A stretch of DNA of 64,000 nt from Dasania marina DSM 21967 (lineage in GTDB: Bacteria > Pseudomonadota > Gammaproteobacteria > Pseudomonadales > Dasaniaceae), in the NCBI RefSeq assembly GCF_000373485.1, contig NZ_KB891585.1, positions 281,698 through 345,697 of the forward strand, given 5' to 3'. How positions within the stretch are numbered: position 1 is the stretch's first letter; each line of letters begins with the position of its first letter. The notes under the pieces are model-generated. The model had not been told where the DNA came from and did not search any database. It was given only the letters and a program-made list of their open reading frames with translations. Below, in pieces: positions 11,456-24,520 of this stretch. Position numbers and translations under genes: made by a program.

Positions 11456-11568
11456 AGATAATGTTAGTAGAAGATTTTCATGTTTACCCATAACTATGCT
11501 CATATCTTTAAATATTTCAAAAATGCGGGTTAATTTCACCCAATTTGCCTATATTTCAGCCAACCCTC

Positions 11569-11596
11569 TTGACTATTGATCAAAAAATGTTAAATA
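11569..11596 (+). promoter_or_regulatory. Possible promoter for cspD
   Basis: TTGACT (11569-11574) matches the -35 consensus at five of six positions, followed after 15-16 bases by TTAAAT/TAAATA as a poor -10. It would give a leader of about 100 bases before cspD, which is common for cold-shock-family mRNAs. Weak evidence, by eye. Confidence 0.35.
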
Positions 11597-11707
11597 GGGA
11601 GGCGTTTCTTTTGCTTAGAAACAAGAGAATACCACCTCAGAATAATAAATCAGGTGGTGTTATTGAAACAAATACGCCTTTTAAGGCAATAATAAAAGGG
11701 CCTCTTC

Positions 11708-11971
11708 ATGTATACGGGAATGGTCAAGTGGTTTAACAACGCTAAAGGGTATGGCTTTATCTTATCGGAAGAAGGTGGCGGTGATATTTTTGCCCACTAC
11801 TCTGCAATCGATATGGATGGCTATAAAACACTTAAGGCGGGTCAGTCTGTTACCTTTGAAACAGAGCAAGGCCCCAAGGGTTTGCATGCCACCCAAATTC
11901 AGGCGGTTGCTAACCAAATGGAACAAGATACTAGCCCCAAAGAACAACAGCCAGAGCTAGAATCAAATTAA
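11708..11971 (+). CDS. cspD: Cold-shock-domain protein CspD-like
   Basis: 87-residue single cold-shock domain that binds single-stranded nucleic acid. The RNP-1-like segment NNAKGYGFILSEEGGGDIFAHYSAI is intact (first motif KGYGFI, second DIFAHY), and a hydrophilic tail of about 20 residues follows the barrel, as in CspD rather than CspA. In E. coli CspD inhibits replication in stationary phase, and cspD lies next to clpS there too, which supports the assignment. AAAGGG lies about ten bases before the ATG. Confidence 0.88.
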   Translation: MYTGMVKWFNNAKGYGFILSEEGGGDIFAHYSAIDMDGYKTLKAGQSVTFETEQGPKGLHATQIQAVANQMEQDTSPKEQQPELESN

Positions 11972-12003
11972 CCCCCAGTGACGAAACGCCACCGGCGGGT
12001 TAA
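11968..12003. terminator. Possible hairpin between convergent cspD and icd
   Basis: TTAACCC at 11968-11974, overlapping the cspD stop, can pair with GGGTTAA at 11997-12003 just before the icd stop. There is no T-run, so it may be a weak terminator or only an mRNA 3' hairpin. Confidence 0.35.
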
Positions 12004-12006
12004 CGG

Positions 12007-13260
12007 TTACATACCTTTAATTATTGCGTCACCGAACTCTGAGCAAGACAGTAGAGTTGCGTCTTCCATCAAGCGATCGAAGTCATAGGTTACGGTTTTT
12101 GCCTGTATGGCATTATTCATACCTTCAATAATCAAGTCCGCCGCTTCATTCCAACCTAAATGACGCAACATCATCTCTGCCGATAAGATCAATGAGCCAG
12201 GGTTTACCTTGTTCTGGCCTGCGTACTTAGGTGCCGTACCGTGAGTGGCTTCAAATATGGCTATGGTGTCGCTTAGGTTCGCGCCAGGCGCTATGCCTAT
12301 GCCGCCCACCTGTGCCGCCAGCGCATCAGAGATATAGTCACCATTAAGATTCAAGGTAGCAAGCACACTGTACTCATCGGGGCGCAGTAAAATCTGCTGT
12401 AACATGGCATCAGCGATAACGTCTTTAACGACAATTTGCTTACCGTTATTGGGATTGGTAAACGCCATCCACGGGCCGCCATCTAACAACTCAGCACCAA
12501 ACTCTGCCTGCGCCAACTCATAGCCCCAATCCTTAAAGGCACCCTCGGTAAACTTCATAATATTACCCTTATGCACTAGGGTTAATGAAGGCAGGTCTTG
12601 ATCTATGGTGTATTGCAGAGCCTTGCGTACCAGGCGCTGAGTACCCTCTTTAGATACGGGCTTAATGCCTATACCACAGTCGGTATCAAAGCGAATCTTG
12701 GTAACACCCATTTCTTCTTGTAAGAATTTTATGACCTTAGTAGCCTCGTCCGTACCTGCACGCCACTCAATGCCGCAATAAATATCTTCACTGTTCTCTC
12801 TAAAAATAACCATGTTGGTTTTTTCCGGAGCCTTAACGGGAGAAGGCACGCCCTCAAACCAACGCACAGGGCGCAGGCAAGTGTAGAGGTCCAACTCCTG
12901 ACGCAAAGCCACGTTCAATGAACGAAAGCCGCCGCCTACGGGTGTGGTTAAAGGGCCTTTGATGCCTACCGAATATTCTTTCAACACATCTAGAGTTTCG
13001 GCGGGAAACCAATCGCCATCATAGAGCTCCGCGGCCTTTTCGCCGGTATACACTTCCATCCAGCTGATTTTCTTGTCGCCGCTGTAGGCCTTGCTTACCG
13101 CAGCATCAACCACTTTTATCATTACCGGGCTGATATCCACACCGATGCCATCTCCTTCTATAAAGGGAATAATAGGCTGGTTGGGCACGTTCAATGAATA
13201 ATCGGCATTGACGGTGATTTTCTCACCTACGCTAGGGACTTTTATGTGTTGATAAGGCAT
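12007..13260 (-). CDS. icd: NADP-dependent isocitrate dehydrogenase, dimeric type
   Basis: Converts isocitrate to 2-oxoglutarate in the TCA cycle. The 417-residue length and sequence match E. coli Icd. The substrate loop [18 protein letters not shown] contains the serine that AceK phosphorylates in E. coli to divert flux to the glyoxylate shunt, so the same control is possible here. Other marks are [34 protein letters not shown] and the NADP-binding [19 protein letters not shown] (GTAPKYAG region). It lies 59 bases downstream of the monomeric isozyme on the same strand. Confidence 0.97.
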   Translation of the reverse strand: MPYQHIKVPSVGEKITVNADYSLNVPNQPIIPFIEGDGIGVDISPVMIKVVDAAVSKAYSGDKKISWMEVYTGEKAAELYDGDWFPAETLDVLKEYSVGIKGPLTTPVGGGFRSLNVALRQELDLYTCLRPVRWFEGVPSPVKAPEKTNMVIFRENSEDIYCGIEWRAGTDEATKVIKFLQEEMGVTKIRFDTDCGIGIKPVSKEGTQRLVRKALQYTIDQDLPSLTLVHKGNIMKFTEGAFKDWGYELAQAEFGAELLDGGPWMAFTNPNNGKQIVVKDVIADAMLQQILLRPDEYSVLATLNLNGDYISDALAAQVGGIGIAPGANLSDTIAIFEATHGTAPKYAGQNKVNPGSLILSAEMMLRHLGWNEAADLIIEGMNNAIQAKTVTYDFDRLMEDATLLSCSEFGDAIIKGM

Positions 13261-13319
13261 ATGCTAATGCTCCTTACAAATTTTAATTATTAAATGGCTA
13301 AAGGTAATAGCCAGTTAGT

Positions 13320-15650
<2,331 letters not shown>

Positions 15651-15716
15651 TTATAGCAGCAAGCTATCTATTCTGATAGCTGATAACATTATTGCAAATT
15701 CACTGAATATAATTCC

Positions 15717-16352
15717 ATGTCCAAAATTATTTTATTTAATAAGCCCTTTAACGTGCTTAGCCAATTTACCGATGAGGCGGGCCGCGACACGCTAAAGCAG
15801 TATATGCCGGGCATTGGCGACTGTTATCCCGCGGGCAGATTGGACTACGACTCGGAAGGCTTACTACTGCTGACTAACAACGGTAGCTTACAACATCGCA
15901 TCAGCCACCCCGATCATAAATTAGCCAAAACCTACTGGGCGCAAGTTGAGGGTCAACCCTCTAACGAAGATCTTAAGCCCCTGCAACTAGGCATAACGCT
16001 AAGTGACGGCCCCTGCCGACCAGCAAAAGTTAACGGTATAGCGCAGCCTGATATATGGCCTCGCCAGCCGCCCGTGAGGCAGCGCCAGCATATACCCACA
16101 GCATGGTTGGAAATTACTATTAGCGAAGGGCGCAATCGCCAAGTCAGACGCATGACCGCCGCTATAGGCTTCCCCACCTTGCGGCTAATACGCGTTCGCA
16201 TAGGCGACTGGAGCATAGAGGGCATAGCGCCAGGCCACTACCGCGAACTGCAGGTACACGCACCACAGGCAACCAAAAAAACCACAAAACCTAGGTCTAA
16301 TCGCAAAAACTCTGCTAAACGGCATACCACTAAGCGCGATCGCCGCTTATAA
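15717..16352 (+). CDS. rluE: 23S rRNA pseudouridine synthase RluE
   Basis: Isomerises a single uridine in 23S rRNA (U2457 in E. coli). The 211-residue protein starts directly with the RsuA/RluE catalytic fold (ILFNKPFNVLSQFTDEAGRDTL), lacking an S4 domain as RluE does. The catalytic aspartate is in PAGRLDYDSEGLLLLTNNG, and the GRNRQVRRMTAAIGFPTLRL segment is the second family motif. The last 35 or so residues are a lysine/arginine-rich tail. Divergent from idh; nudJ begins 36 bases downstream. Confidence 0.93.
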   Translation: MSKIILFNKPFNVLSQFTDEAGRDTLKQYMPGIGDCYPAGRLDYDSEGLLLLTNNGSLQHRISHPDHKLAKTYWAQVEGQPSNEDLKPLQLGITLSDGPCRPAKVNGIAQPDIWPRQPPVRQRQHIPTAWLEITISEGRNRQVRRMTAAIGFPTLRLIRVRIGDWSIEGIAPGHYRELQVHAPQATKKTTKPRSNRKNSAKRHTTKRDRRL

Positions 16353-16388
16353 TCCCCAACCTATTTAGCCTTATTACCTAACTACCAG

Positions 16389-16841
16389 ATGAGCAGTGAT
16401 ATGGAATGGCAGCCTCACGTTACCGTAGCAACTATTATTGAACGTGATAAACAGTTTTTATTAGTAGAGGAAATGTCTCATGGCAAGCAGGTTTATAATC
16501 AACCCGCTGGCCACTTGGACCCCAACGAAACATTGCAGCAAGCGGCGGTACGCGAAACGCTAGAGGAAACTGGCTGGGCCATAGAGCTACAAGGCTTGGT
16601 GGGCGTAGCGCTCTATGAGTCCCCTCACAATGGCGTCACCTATCACCGCACGACGTTTTACGGTAAAGCGCTTAACCACCACCCCGAATTGCCCTTGGAT
16701 GACGGTATAGTGCGAGCGGTATGGATGAGTTATGAGGAAATACTGGCCAGCTCTGATAAACTGCGTTCGCGCTTGGTACTCAGCGCCATAGAGCAGTACC
16801 AAAACGGCCATTTATACCCGCTCAATTTTATCTATTCATAA
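16389..16841 (+). CDS. nudJ: Nudix hydrolase, NudJ type
   Basis: Hydrolyses nucleotide and thiamine-pyrimidine diphosphates in E. coli. The 150-residue protein carries a complete Nudix box, GHLDPNETLQQAAVRETLEE followed by TGW, matching G-x5-E-x7-RE-x2-EE-x-G. The starting strand HVTVATIIERDKQFLLVEE and the VYNQPAGHLDP approach are typical of NudJ (YmfB). It lies between rluE and mnmA, the same position as in E. coli (rluE-ymfB-mnmA), which strengthens the call. ATG 16389 is used; a later ATG at 16401 is possible. Confidence 0.92.
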   Translation: MSSDMEWQPHVTVATIIERDKQFLLVEEMSHGKQVYNQPAGHLDPNETLQQAAVRETLEETGWAIELQGLVGVALYESPHNGVTYHRTTFYGKALNHHPELPLDDGIVRAVWMSYEEILASSDKLRSRLVLSAIEQYQNGHLYPLNFIYS

Positions 16842-16861
16842 ACACGGTTTAATCAGCATTA

Positions 16862-17965
16862 ATGACAAACGTCCCCAGCCCTAATCGCAAAGTTATCGTC
16901 GGCATGTCCGGCGGTGTTGACTCCTCCGTGGCCGCCCTACTGCTACAGCAGCAAGGCTATGTGGTGGAAGGCTTGTTTATGAAAAACTGGGATGAGGATG
17001 ACGGCACCGAATACTGTACCGCTAAAGATGACTTAGCTGACGCCGAACAAGTCTGTAAAAAACTGGGCATACCCTTGCACACCGCCAACTTTGCCGCTGA
17101 GTATTGGGATAATGTGTTTGAGCATTTCTTAGAAGAATACAAGGCCGGCCGCACACCCAACCCCGATATACTGTGCAATCGCGAAATTAAGTTTAAGGCC
17201 TTCCTAGAATACGCCCTCACTCTAGGTGCCGACTATACCGCCACCGGCCACTATGTACGCCGCTCCGCTGACGATAGTAACGCCCAGCTACTCAAGGGCT
17301 TGGACGACAACAAAGACCAAAGCTATTTCTTACACGCAGTAGGCGGCGAAGAAATAGGCAAAACCCTATTCCCTGTAGGTGAAATGGAAAAGCCGGCAGT
17401 GCGTGCGCTGGCCGAGCAACACGACTTAGTTACCCACAACAAAAAAGACAGCACCGGTATTTGCTTTATAGGCGAACGTCGCTTTAAAGATTTTTTAGAG
17501 CAATACCTGCCCGCCCAGCCCGGCGCCATAGAAGATGTAGCTGGTAAGCCTATGGGCGAACATAGCGGGTTGATGTTTCACACCATAGGTCAGCGTCAAG
17601 GTTTAGGCATAGGTGGTGTTAGAGGTGCCGGCGATGAACCTTGGTATGTGGTGGATAAAGACTTAGCGCGCAACGTCTTGATTATCGCCCAAGGTAAGCA
17701 CCACCCTAGGTTGTATAAAACCGGCCTAGTACTTAGCGAGATACATTGGATCAACCATCTGGCGCCAGAATTGCCTTTTAGCTGCATGGCCAAAACCCGC
17801 TACCGCCAGCAAGACCAGGCCTGCCAAATACGGGTTGACGGCGATGGCTACAAAGTTGTTTTTGAGCAGCCGCAGCGCGCCATTACCCCCGGACAATCCT
17901 TAGTACTTTACCAAGGCGATATTTGTTTGGGTGGCGGCATTATTGAACAAGCTATTAACACATAG
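16862..17965 (+). CDS. mnmA: tRNA 2-thiouridine synthase MnmA
   Basis: Thiolates U34 of tRNA-Lys, -Glu and -Gln using sulfur from the Tus relay. The 367-residue product has the PP-loop [18 protein letters not shown], the first catalytic cysteine in [12 protein letters not shown] and the second in [13 protein letters not shown], and the central [17 protein letters not shown] domain. The gene follows nudJ by 20 bases and precedes hflD by 29, the conserved mnmA-hflD-purB order. Confidence 0.97.
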   Translation: MTNVPSPNRKVIVGMSGGVDSSVAALLLQQQGYVVEGLFMKNWDEDDGTEYCTAKDDLADAEQVCKKLGIPLHTANFAAEYWDNVFEHFLEEYKAGRTPNPDILCNREIKFKAFLEYALTLGADYTATGHYVRRSADDSNAQLLKGLDDNKDQSYFLHAVGGEEIGKTLFPVGEMEKPAVRALAEQHDLVTHNKKDSTGICFIGERRFKDFLEQYLPAQPGAIEDVAGKPMGEHSGLMFHTIGQRQGLGIGGVRGAGDEPWYVVDKDLARNVLIIAQGKHHPRLYKTGLVLSEIHWINHLAPELPFSCMAKTRYRQQDQACQIRVDGDGYKVVFEQPQRAITPGQSLVLYQGDICLGGGIIEQAINT

Positions 17966-17994
17966 CCCTAATACTTTGATATTTAAGGAAAATC

Positions 17995-18621
17995 TTGCAA
18001 GAGTTAAGCCCTAGTCAAACTCAGACCCTTGCCTTGGCCGCCCTACTGCAAAGCGCACAATTGGTGGACCAAATAGCCCTCACCGGTAAAGCATTACCTG
18101 AAACCTATAACCCGCTACTACAAAGCCTATTTGCCTTTGATAGCGAACACCCAGCAGCCATTTACGGCGGCATACATGGCGTAGACAGCGGCTTAAAGCT
18201 ATTAATCGCTGCCTTATCCGGCGAGGCCAGCAGCACATACCGTGCGGTGATGCGCTATGCATTGGGAATGATTCACCTGCAGGGTAAGCTCAGCAAGGAT
18301 ACAGAGCAGCTCAATATCATTGCCAACAGGCTGCAGCACATACACTTTAACACCGAGCACTTTAACAATGATATCAATAACTTATCATCCAGTGTTGCAG
18401 CAGTTTATAAAGATACTATTAGTACTTACAAAACCCGTATACACGTTAACGGCAACGCCATACATCTGCAAAACGCTAGTAATGCCGATAAAATTCGCGC
18501 GTTACTATTAGCGGGCATTAGAGCGGCCGTATTGTGGCGCCAAATGGGCGGTAAACGCTGGCACTTTTTCACTGCCCGCAAGCGCCTACTACAGGCCGCG
18601 CAAAGCCTGATTAATCACTGA
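17995..18621 (+). CDS. hflD: HflD, high-frequency-lysogenisation protein homologue
   Basis: Peripheral inner-membrane protein; in E. coli it interacts with phage lambda CII and affects lysogeny, but its housekeeping role is unclear. The 208-residue helical product starts QELSPSQTQTLALAALLQSA after a TTG at 17995. TTG is the start because AAGGAA lies seven bases before it and mnmA ends just upstream. The sequence GKLSKDTEQLNIIANRLQ and the C-terminal IRALLLAGIRAAVLWRQMGG match HflD. Position between mnmA and purB is diagnostic. Confidence 0.93.
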   Translation: MQELSPSQTQTLALAALLQSAQLVDQIALTGKALPETYNPLLQSLFAFDSEHPAAIYGGIHGVDSGLKLLIAALSGEASSTYRAVMRYALGMIHLQGKLSKDTEQLNIIANRLQHIHFNTEHFNNDINNLSSSVAAVYKDTISTYKTRIHVNGNAIHLQNASNADKIRALLLAGIRAAVLWRQMGGKRWHFFTARKRLLQAAQSLINH

Positions 18622-18649
18622 TCGGCGTGGATCGGCGTTGATCGGCGTT
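18620..18649. repeat. Three tandem copies of a 10-bp unit
   Basis: GATCGGCGTG, GATCGGCGTT and GATCGGCGTT follow one another from the hflD stop codon onward. The first copy begins inside the TGA. It looks like a short slippage expansion with no evident coding or protein-binding function. Confidence 0.8.
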
Positions 18650-18759
18650 GAATAGCCACTGAAAAAAACGTTCAGTTCGTGTATCATGCGCAGCTTTCTT
18701 AGCCACACCCTTTTCAGTCCCTACTCAGGCGTAATGCTGGGACGTTGGGCTTTTATTGA

Positions 18760-20145
<1,386 letters not shown>

Positions 20146-20151
20146 TCCTAA

Positions 20152-20176
20152 AGCCTCGCATTGCGGGGCTTTTTTT
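20152..20176 (+). terminator. Rho-independent terminator of purB
   Basis: AGCCTCGC (20152-20159) pairs with GCGGGGCT (20163-20170, one G-T pair) around a three-base loop, followed directly by seven T residues. It lies six bases after the purB stop. Confidence 0.85.
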
Positions 20177-20225
20177 AACCGCTTTTTTAAAAGAAATAAA
20201 ACCACTACCATACCCCTAGATAATT

Positions 20226-21386
20226 ATGACCCTAGAAAATTTCGATAAAGACGATTTTTTAACCAACTATTGGCAAAAAAAACCACTAGTCATCCGTAAC
20301 GCTATCCCCGATTTTCACAGCCCGCTCTCTCCCGATGAGTTGGCAGGGTTAGCTTGCGAGGAAGATATAGAATCGCGCCTCATTGTGGGTGCCGGCGAAA
20401 AATGGCAGCTCACCCACGGCCCCCTAGCCGATCAACATTTCGAAGCGCTGCCCGAGCGTGAGTGGACCTTGCTAGTGCAAGCCGTAGACCACTGGATGCC
20501 GGAAGTGGCCAGCCTGACCGACTATTTCAACTTCATTCCCTATTGGCGCATTGATGATGTAATGGTGAGCTATGCAGCCGATGGCGGCTCGGTAGGCCCC
20601 CATTACGACAACTATGATGTATTTTTAGTGCAGGGTTTGGGGCAAAGGCGTTGGCAAATAGGCCAGTACTGCCAGCCAGATGAGGCGCATATTGATAATC
20701 AGCAATTAAAGATACTACAAAATTTTAAACAGCAAGATGAATGGCTATTAAACCCCGGCGATATTTTATATGTGCCGCCCCGCTACGCCCACTGGGGTAT
20801 CGGTGAAGGTGAAGACTGCATGACCTACTCAGTAGGATTCCGCGCGCCCAGCCACGGCGAGATTCTGTCGCACTTTTGTGACCATCAATTAGCTCAAATG
20901 GATGAACTACAGCGCTACCAAGACCCAGCTATAGACACCAACAGGCCAGCAGGTGAAATTGGTAGCGACAGCTTGCAACTGATCCAAAGCATCTTACTGC
21001 AGCAAATCAACAAGCCCGAAGCCATTGCACAATGGTTTGGCCAATACATGACTGAGCCTAAATACCCGCAGCTACACGACGATGACACGCAAAATATAAG
21101 CCTTGACGAATTATCCGCCGATTTAAGCCAGCATGAGCACGCCTACAAAAACCCCGCCTCTAGATTGGCTTACCTGCGCAATGACCATGGCCTGCAGTTT
21201 TTTGTAGACGGCAAGGCCGTCAATAGCAGCCCTGCAAGCGCAGAGTTAGTAAAGCTGCTGTGTAACCAACAACACTACCTTGGCTGTGCGTTAAAAAATA
21301 AGCTAGATATAACAGAGAACCAAACCTTATTACTGTCGCTATTTAATAGCGGTGTACTGTACTTTTATGACGACGATAACGATTAA
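20226..21386 (+). CDS. roxA: Ribosomal protein L16 arginine 3-hydroxylase (cupin oxygenase)
   Basis: Fe(II)/2-oxoglutarate-dependent JmjC-type oxygenase; the E. coli homologue YcfD/RoxA hydroxylates an arginine of ribosomal protein L16. The 386-residue length fits. Iron ligands are visible as His126 and Asp128 in GPHYDNYDVFLVQG and His189 in PPRYAHWGIG. The C-terminal part (about 215-380) would be the dimerisation and winged-helix regions. The following acetyltransferase gene overlaps its end by 20 bases. Confidence 0.92.
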   Translation: MTLENFDKDDFLTNYWQKKPLVIRNAIPDFHSPLSPDELAGLACEEDIESRLIVGAGEKWQLTHGPLADQHFEALPEREWTLLVQAVDHWMPEVASLTDYFNFIPYWRIDDVMVSYAADGGSVGPHYDNYDVFLVQGLGQRRWQIGQYCQPDEAHIDNQQLKILQNFKQQDEWLLNPGDILYVPPRYAHWGIGEGEDCMTYSVGFRAPSHGEILSHFCDHQLAQMDELQRYQDPAIDTNRPAGEIGSDSLQLIQSILLQQINKPEAIAQWFGQYMTEPKYPQLHDDDTQNISLDELSADLSQHEHAYKNPASRLAYLRNDHGLQFFVDGKAVNSSPASAELVKLLCNQQHYLGCALKNKLDITENQTLLLSLFNSGVLYFYDDDND

Positions 21387-22285
21387 ACAAGTTAGCTGGC
21401 AGCAACATGGTGACGAGCTACAACAGCTGCGCCATGAGGTTTTTGTGCTAGAACAAAACGTTCCACCCCATTTGGAGTGGGATGACCAAGACGACGAGGC
21501 CTACCATTGGCTGGCCTATAACTCCCAGCAACAAGCCATAGGCTGCGCACGCTTACTACGCAATGGCGCCATAGGCCGCATGGCTATAGCAAAACAGGCG
21601 CGTGGCAAAAATTACGGCCTACAGTTACTACAAGCGGCGGTAGAGTTTGCTCAGCGTCAATTAAGGGTTGATGACGTGCATTTGTCAGCGCAAACCCACG
21701 CTATTCGCTTTTACCAAAAAGCCGGTTTTGTGGCCGAGGGCGATATTTACGATGATGCCGGTATCCCCCATATCACTATGCGTAAGCAGCTCAATAGCCA
21801 GCCTATCCTGGGGCAAAGCGCGGGCAAGTTTTTTGTGCAACAACATCAAGCTAGCGCGCTAACTATGGCGCAACAATGTCGGCGGCAACTGCGCATTGTA
21901 AATTACGACTTAAACCCTAAGCTATTCGATAACACCGCCTTTTGCGATGCCGTTTCGGCCCTAGCCCGCAGGCATCGTAACAACCAGGTTAAATTATTGC
22001 TGGTTGATAGTCGGCCTGTAGTAAAGCGCGGCCATAAGTTACTACAACTACTAGCGCAGATTGCCCTCTGCCATTGCTATTAAACAACTTAGTGATGACA
22101 CTGGGGTAAGTGAAAATTTGATACTGGCGGATGATTGTGGCGTGATAGCACAATCTATATTAAACCCCGAAACCCTTTGGGCTGACTTTAATAATAAGCC
22201 GGTAACGAAAACTAAAATCGATCACTTTGAAATTTTATGGGGGCAGGCTAATGCCAATAGCGACTTTAGAATACTGGATATCTAA
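21367..22285 (+). pseudogene. GNAT N-acetyltransferase with extra C-terminal domain, frameshifted
   Basis: N-terminal 150 residues are a GNAT acetyltransferase (MTTITIKQVSW from ATG 21367, acetyl-CoA loop GRMAIAKQARGKNYGLQLLQ, HAIRFYQKAGF). A second domain of about 150 residues follows (RRQLRIVNYDLNPKLF onward), as in Pseudomonas-type two-domain homologues. The frame ends early at 22083 (AQIALCHCY), but from 22061 the next frame continues the family sequence (PSAIAIKQLSDDTG through DHFEILWGQ, ADFNNKP) to 22285. A one-base insertion or two-base deletion near 22058-22062 explains this. It may be real, or a sequencing error; the GNAT domain itself is intact. Substrate unknown. Confidence 0.75.
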
Positions 22286-22952
22286 ACCCCTGTGGCTGAC
22301 GCTTATTATAGCGCTACTGTGTTCGGCGTTGGCTCAAGCTGATACTGATAGCAGTATTATTTATGAAGCACAGCATAGTAGTAGCCAGCAATTGCAACAG
22401 CGTATAGAAAAACTCTACCCGCAAGCGCGGGTGAGCAGCCAGCAACAACAAATCATTGTGCGCGCCCCGCAACATCAGGTTAGTGAGATAGCGGAGCTGC
22501 TGGCCATTATGGATAAACCGGTACAGCAGTTTGTAATTACCCTAAGCAGCGCCCCGCAGCACGGCAAGCATAAAACCTACTCCACCCGCAGCAATAAGCT
22601 GCAACAGCGTTACCGCCTCGCCAACAATGAAACCCTAAGCTTGGAGTATGCGCGCCAGCAGCAACAACTGTTGGCCGTGCGCCGCTACTACCACCCACTG
22701 CATAGCGATAGTGCCAGTATGAGCTTACAAGATAGCGATAATCACAGTGTCAGCCTAAAGCTACAGGCGCTGGGGCCGCAACAGGTACGTATAGATTACA
22801 GCCTTTATCAATTGCAAGGCGATAAGCGCAGCCGTATTAGCAACAGCCTTGTTGCCACGCTAGGCGAGTGGGTAGTGCTGGAGGGCGAACCCAGTCTAGC
22901 GCATAGCACCCGCAACACAAATAGCCTGCAGATACGGGTACAGCAGGAGTAA
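22251..22952 (+). CDS. Periplasmic protein with a lone secretin N-domain-like fold
   Basis: Unnamed protein of 233 residues from ATG 22251, which has GGGGCAGG upstream and overlaps the acetyltransferase end. A signal peptide is clear (LWLTLIIALLCSALAQA). Residues about 36-100 read like the N1-type ring domain of secretins: SSQQLQQRIEKLYPQARVSS, then IIVRAPQHQVSEIAELLAIM and DKPVQQFVITL. No secretin barrel follows; the rest is a Gln/Ser-rich beta-type region. The fold assignment is inferred from sequence pattern; function unknown. It may assist a secretin such as GspD or PilQ. Confidence 0.75.
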   Translation: MPIATLEYWISKPLWLTLIIALLCSALAQADTDSSIIYEAQHSSSQQLQQRIEKLYPQARVSSQQQQIIVRAPQHQVSEIAELLAIMDKPVQQFVITLSSAPQHGKHKTYSTRSNKLQQRYRLANNETLSLEYARQQQQLLAVRRYYHPLHSDSASMSLQDSDNHSVSLKLQALGPQQVRIDYSLYQLQGDKRSRISNSLVATLGEWVVLEGEPSLAHSTRNTNSLQIRVQQE

Positions 22953-22956
22953 AGTG

Positions 22957-23268
22957 CTACAACCACACCCCTAGTTCATTGCCTTGATCGCTAAGCTCAT
23001 AAATTTTTAATGCGCGGCAAGGCTCTTCACTGTAGTGCAGCAGCTTGCCGGTCGCTATGGCAAACTCATAGCCGTGCAAGGGGCAGCGTAACTTATTGCT
23101 GCTGATATCTGCGACCGATAAGGGGTGGCCGCGGTGGGGGCAGAGGCTCTCCAGCAAAGAAACTGTATCGCCGTTTTGTATTAGCAACAAATTATGATGA
23201 TCAATCTTTATTTGCTTTCTATAACCATCATGCAAGTTTATGAGTTTTTCTAGTGAGTAAAATTGCAT
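22957..23268 (-). CDS. Rieske [2Fe-2S] protein
   Basis: 103-residue soluble Rieske ferredoxin-like protein. The cluster ligands are Cys43 and His45 in CPHRGH and Cys62 and His65 in CPLHGYEF, the 2Cys-2His pattern with a 16-residue spacing. There is no membrane anchor, so it is a cytoplasmic electron carrier or oxygenase-ferredoxin subunit rather than a bc1 subunit. It converges on the preceding periplasmic-protein gene with four bases between the stops, and no oxygenase gene is adjacent. Partner unknown. Confidence 0.88.
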   Translation of the reverse strand: MQFYSLEKLINLHDGYRKQIKIDHHNLLLIQNGDTVSLLESLCPHRGHPLSVADISSNKLRCPLHGYEFAIATGKLLHYSEEPCRALKIYELSDQGNELGVWL

Positions 23269-23350
23269 AGAGTAGAACTCAAATTCATGGCAAACTGTTT
23301 AATTATAAGTACACTATTAAGCATAACGAGAATTAAGCCGAGTATAGTCT

Positions 23351-24505
23351 TTGCCCAACCCAATTAACACCAAACAAACTGCACTCTTAATGCCCGGCGG
23401 CGGTGCCCGTGCCGCCTATCAGGTTGGCGTTATTAAGGCATTGGCTACTATCATACCGACCAGCCAAAGCCGTGACCCCTTTCCTATCTTATGCGGCACC
23501 AGTGCCGGTGCACTCAATGCTATAGGCCTAGCCAGTAGAACCGACGGTTTTGTCAACGCCAGTGTCTGGCTAGAAAATCTGTGGATGGAACTTAGCCATC
23601 AACATGTCTATCGCAGTGATTTTCTAGGCCTAAGCTTCAATGCTTGGCGCCTGATGTTATCCTTATTTAATGCCGGTATTGCCGTGGGCAGGCCGGTAGC
23701 CTTGCTGGATAACGCCCCCCTGCGCAAACTGTTAAAAAGGAAAATCAACTTTGCCGGCATTAGCGAAAACATACAGCAAGGTAATATTACCGCCGCCTGC
23801 GTAACCGCGATGAACTACACCGAGGGTAGCTCAGATAGTTTTTTCCAGGGCGGCCCCGCCAACAGTGAATGGCGGCGCTGGCGGCGCAAGGGTATACCCA
23901 CCCCATTACAGTTACCGCATTTAATGGCTTCTTCCGCGATACCGACGATTTTTCCGCCGCAGCGCATACGCCGCAACTATTATGGAGACGGCGCCCTGCG
24001 GCAAATGAACCCTATCAGCCCGGCCCTACACCTCGGTGCTGATAAAATATTGATCATCTCCACCACTGGCCATAAAAAAATATACGATGCCCCGCCTCGC
24101 CGGGTGCAATCACCCGCCTTTGGCCAGATTTTAGGCCACCTGTTAAATAGTGCCTTTGTCGACAGCCTAGAAAATGATATAGAAAACCTAGAAACCATTA
24201 ATCGTTTGGTCGACAGCTGCGCCGATGCCAGAGGTTACGATTCAGAGCAGCGCCTAAGAAGGGTGGAGCCTTTCATTATCTCGCCCTCACAAGATATAGA
24301 CGCCATCGCCACAGAGCATATCAATGAGCTGCCCGCGACGGTGCGTTTCTTTCTCAAAATGACAGGCAGTGGTAGAAATGACGGCGGCGTCAATATTGCC
24401 AGTTATTTACTATTCACCGAAAGTTTTTCTCGCGAACTGATTAAAATGGGCGTTAAAGACACGTTAGATCAAGCGGATAAAATTTTAAAATTCCTCAAAG
24501 ACTAA
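23351..24505 (+). CDS. Patatin-like phospholipase family protein
   Basis: Predicted serine lipid acyl hydrolase of 384 residues. It has the oxyanion loop MPGGGARAAYQVGVIKAL, the nucleophile elbow CGTSAGALNA (Ser in GxSxG) and the dyad aspartate in YYGDGALRQMNP. The start is TTG 23351, because a stop codon lies two codons upstream in frame; the first in-frame ATG at 23390 would cut just before the oxyanion loop. No signal peptide, so it probably acts on cytoplasmic or inner-membrane lipids. Converges on the next gene. Confidence 0.88.
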   Translation: MPNPINTKQTALLMPGGGARAAYQVGVIKALATIIPTSQSRDPFPILCGTSAGALNAIGLASRTDGFVNASVWLENLWMELSHQHVYRSDFLGLSFNAWRLMLSLFNAGIAVGRPVALLDNAPLRKLLKRKINFAGISENIQQGNITAACVTAMNYTEGSSDSFFQGGPANSEWRRWRRKGIPTPLQLPHLMASSAIPTIFPPQRIRRNYYGDGALRQMNPISPALHLGADKILIISTTGHKKIYDAPPRRVQSPAFGQILGHLLNSAFVDSLENDIENLETINRLVDSCADARGYDSEQRLRRVEPFIISPSQDIDAIATEHINELPATVRFFLKMTGSGRNDGGVNIASYLLFTESFSRELIKMGVKDTLDQADKILKFLKD

Positions 24506-24520
24506 CTGAGAAAATAACCA

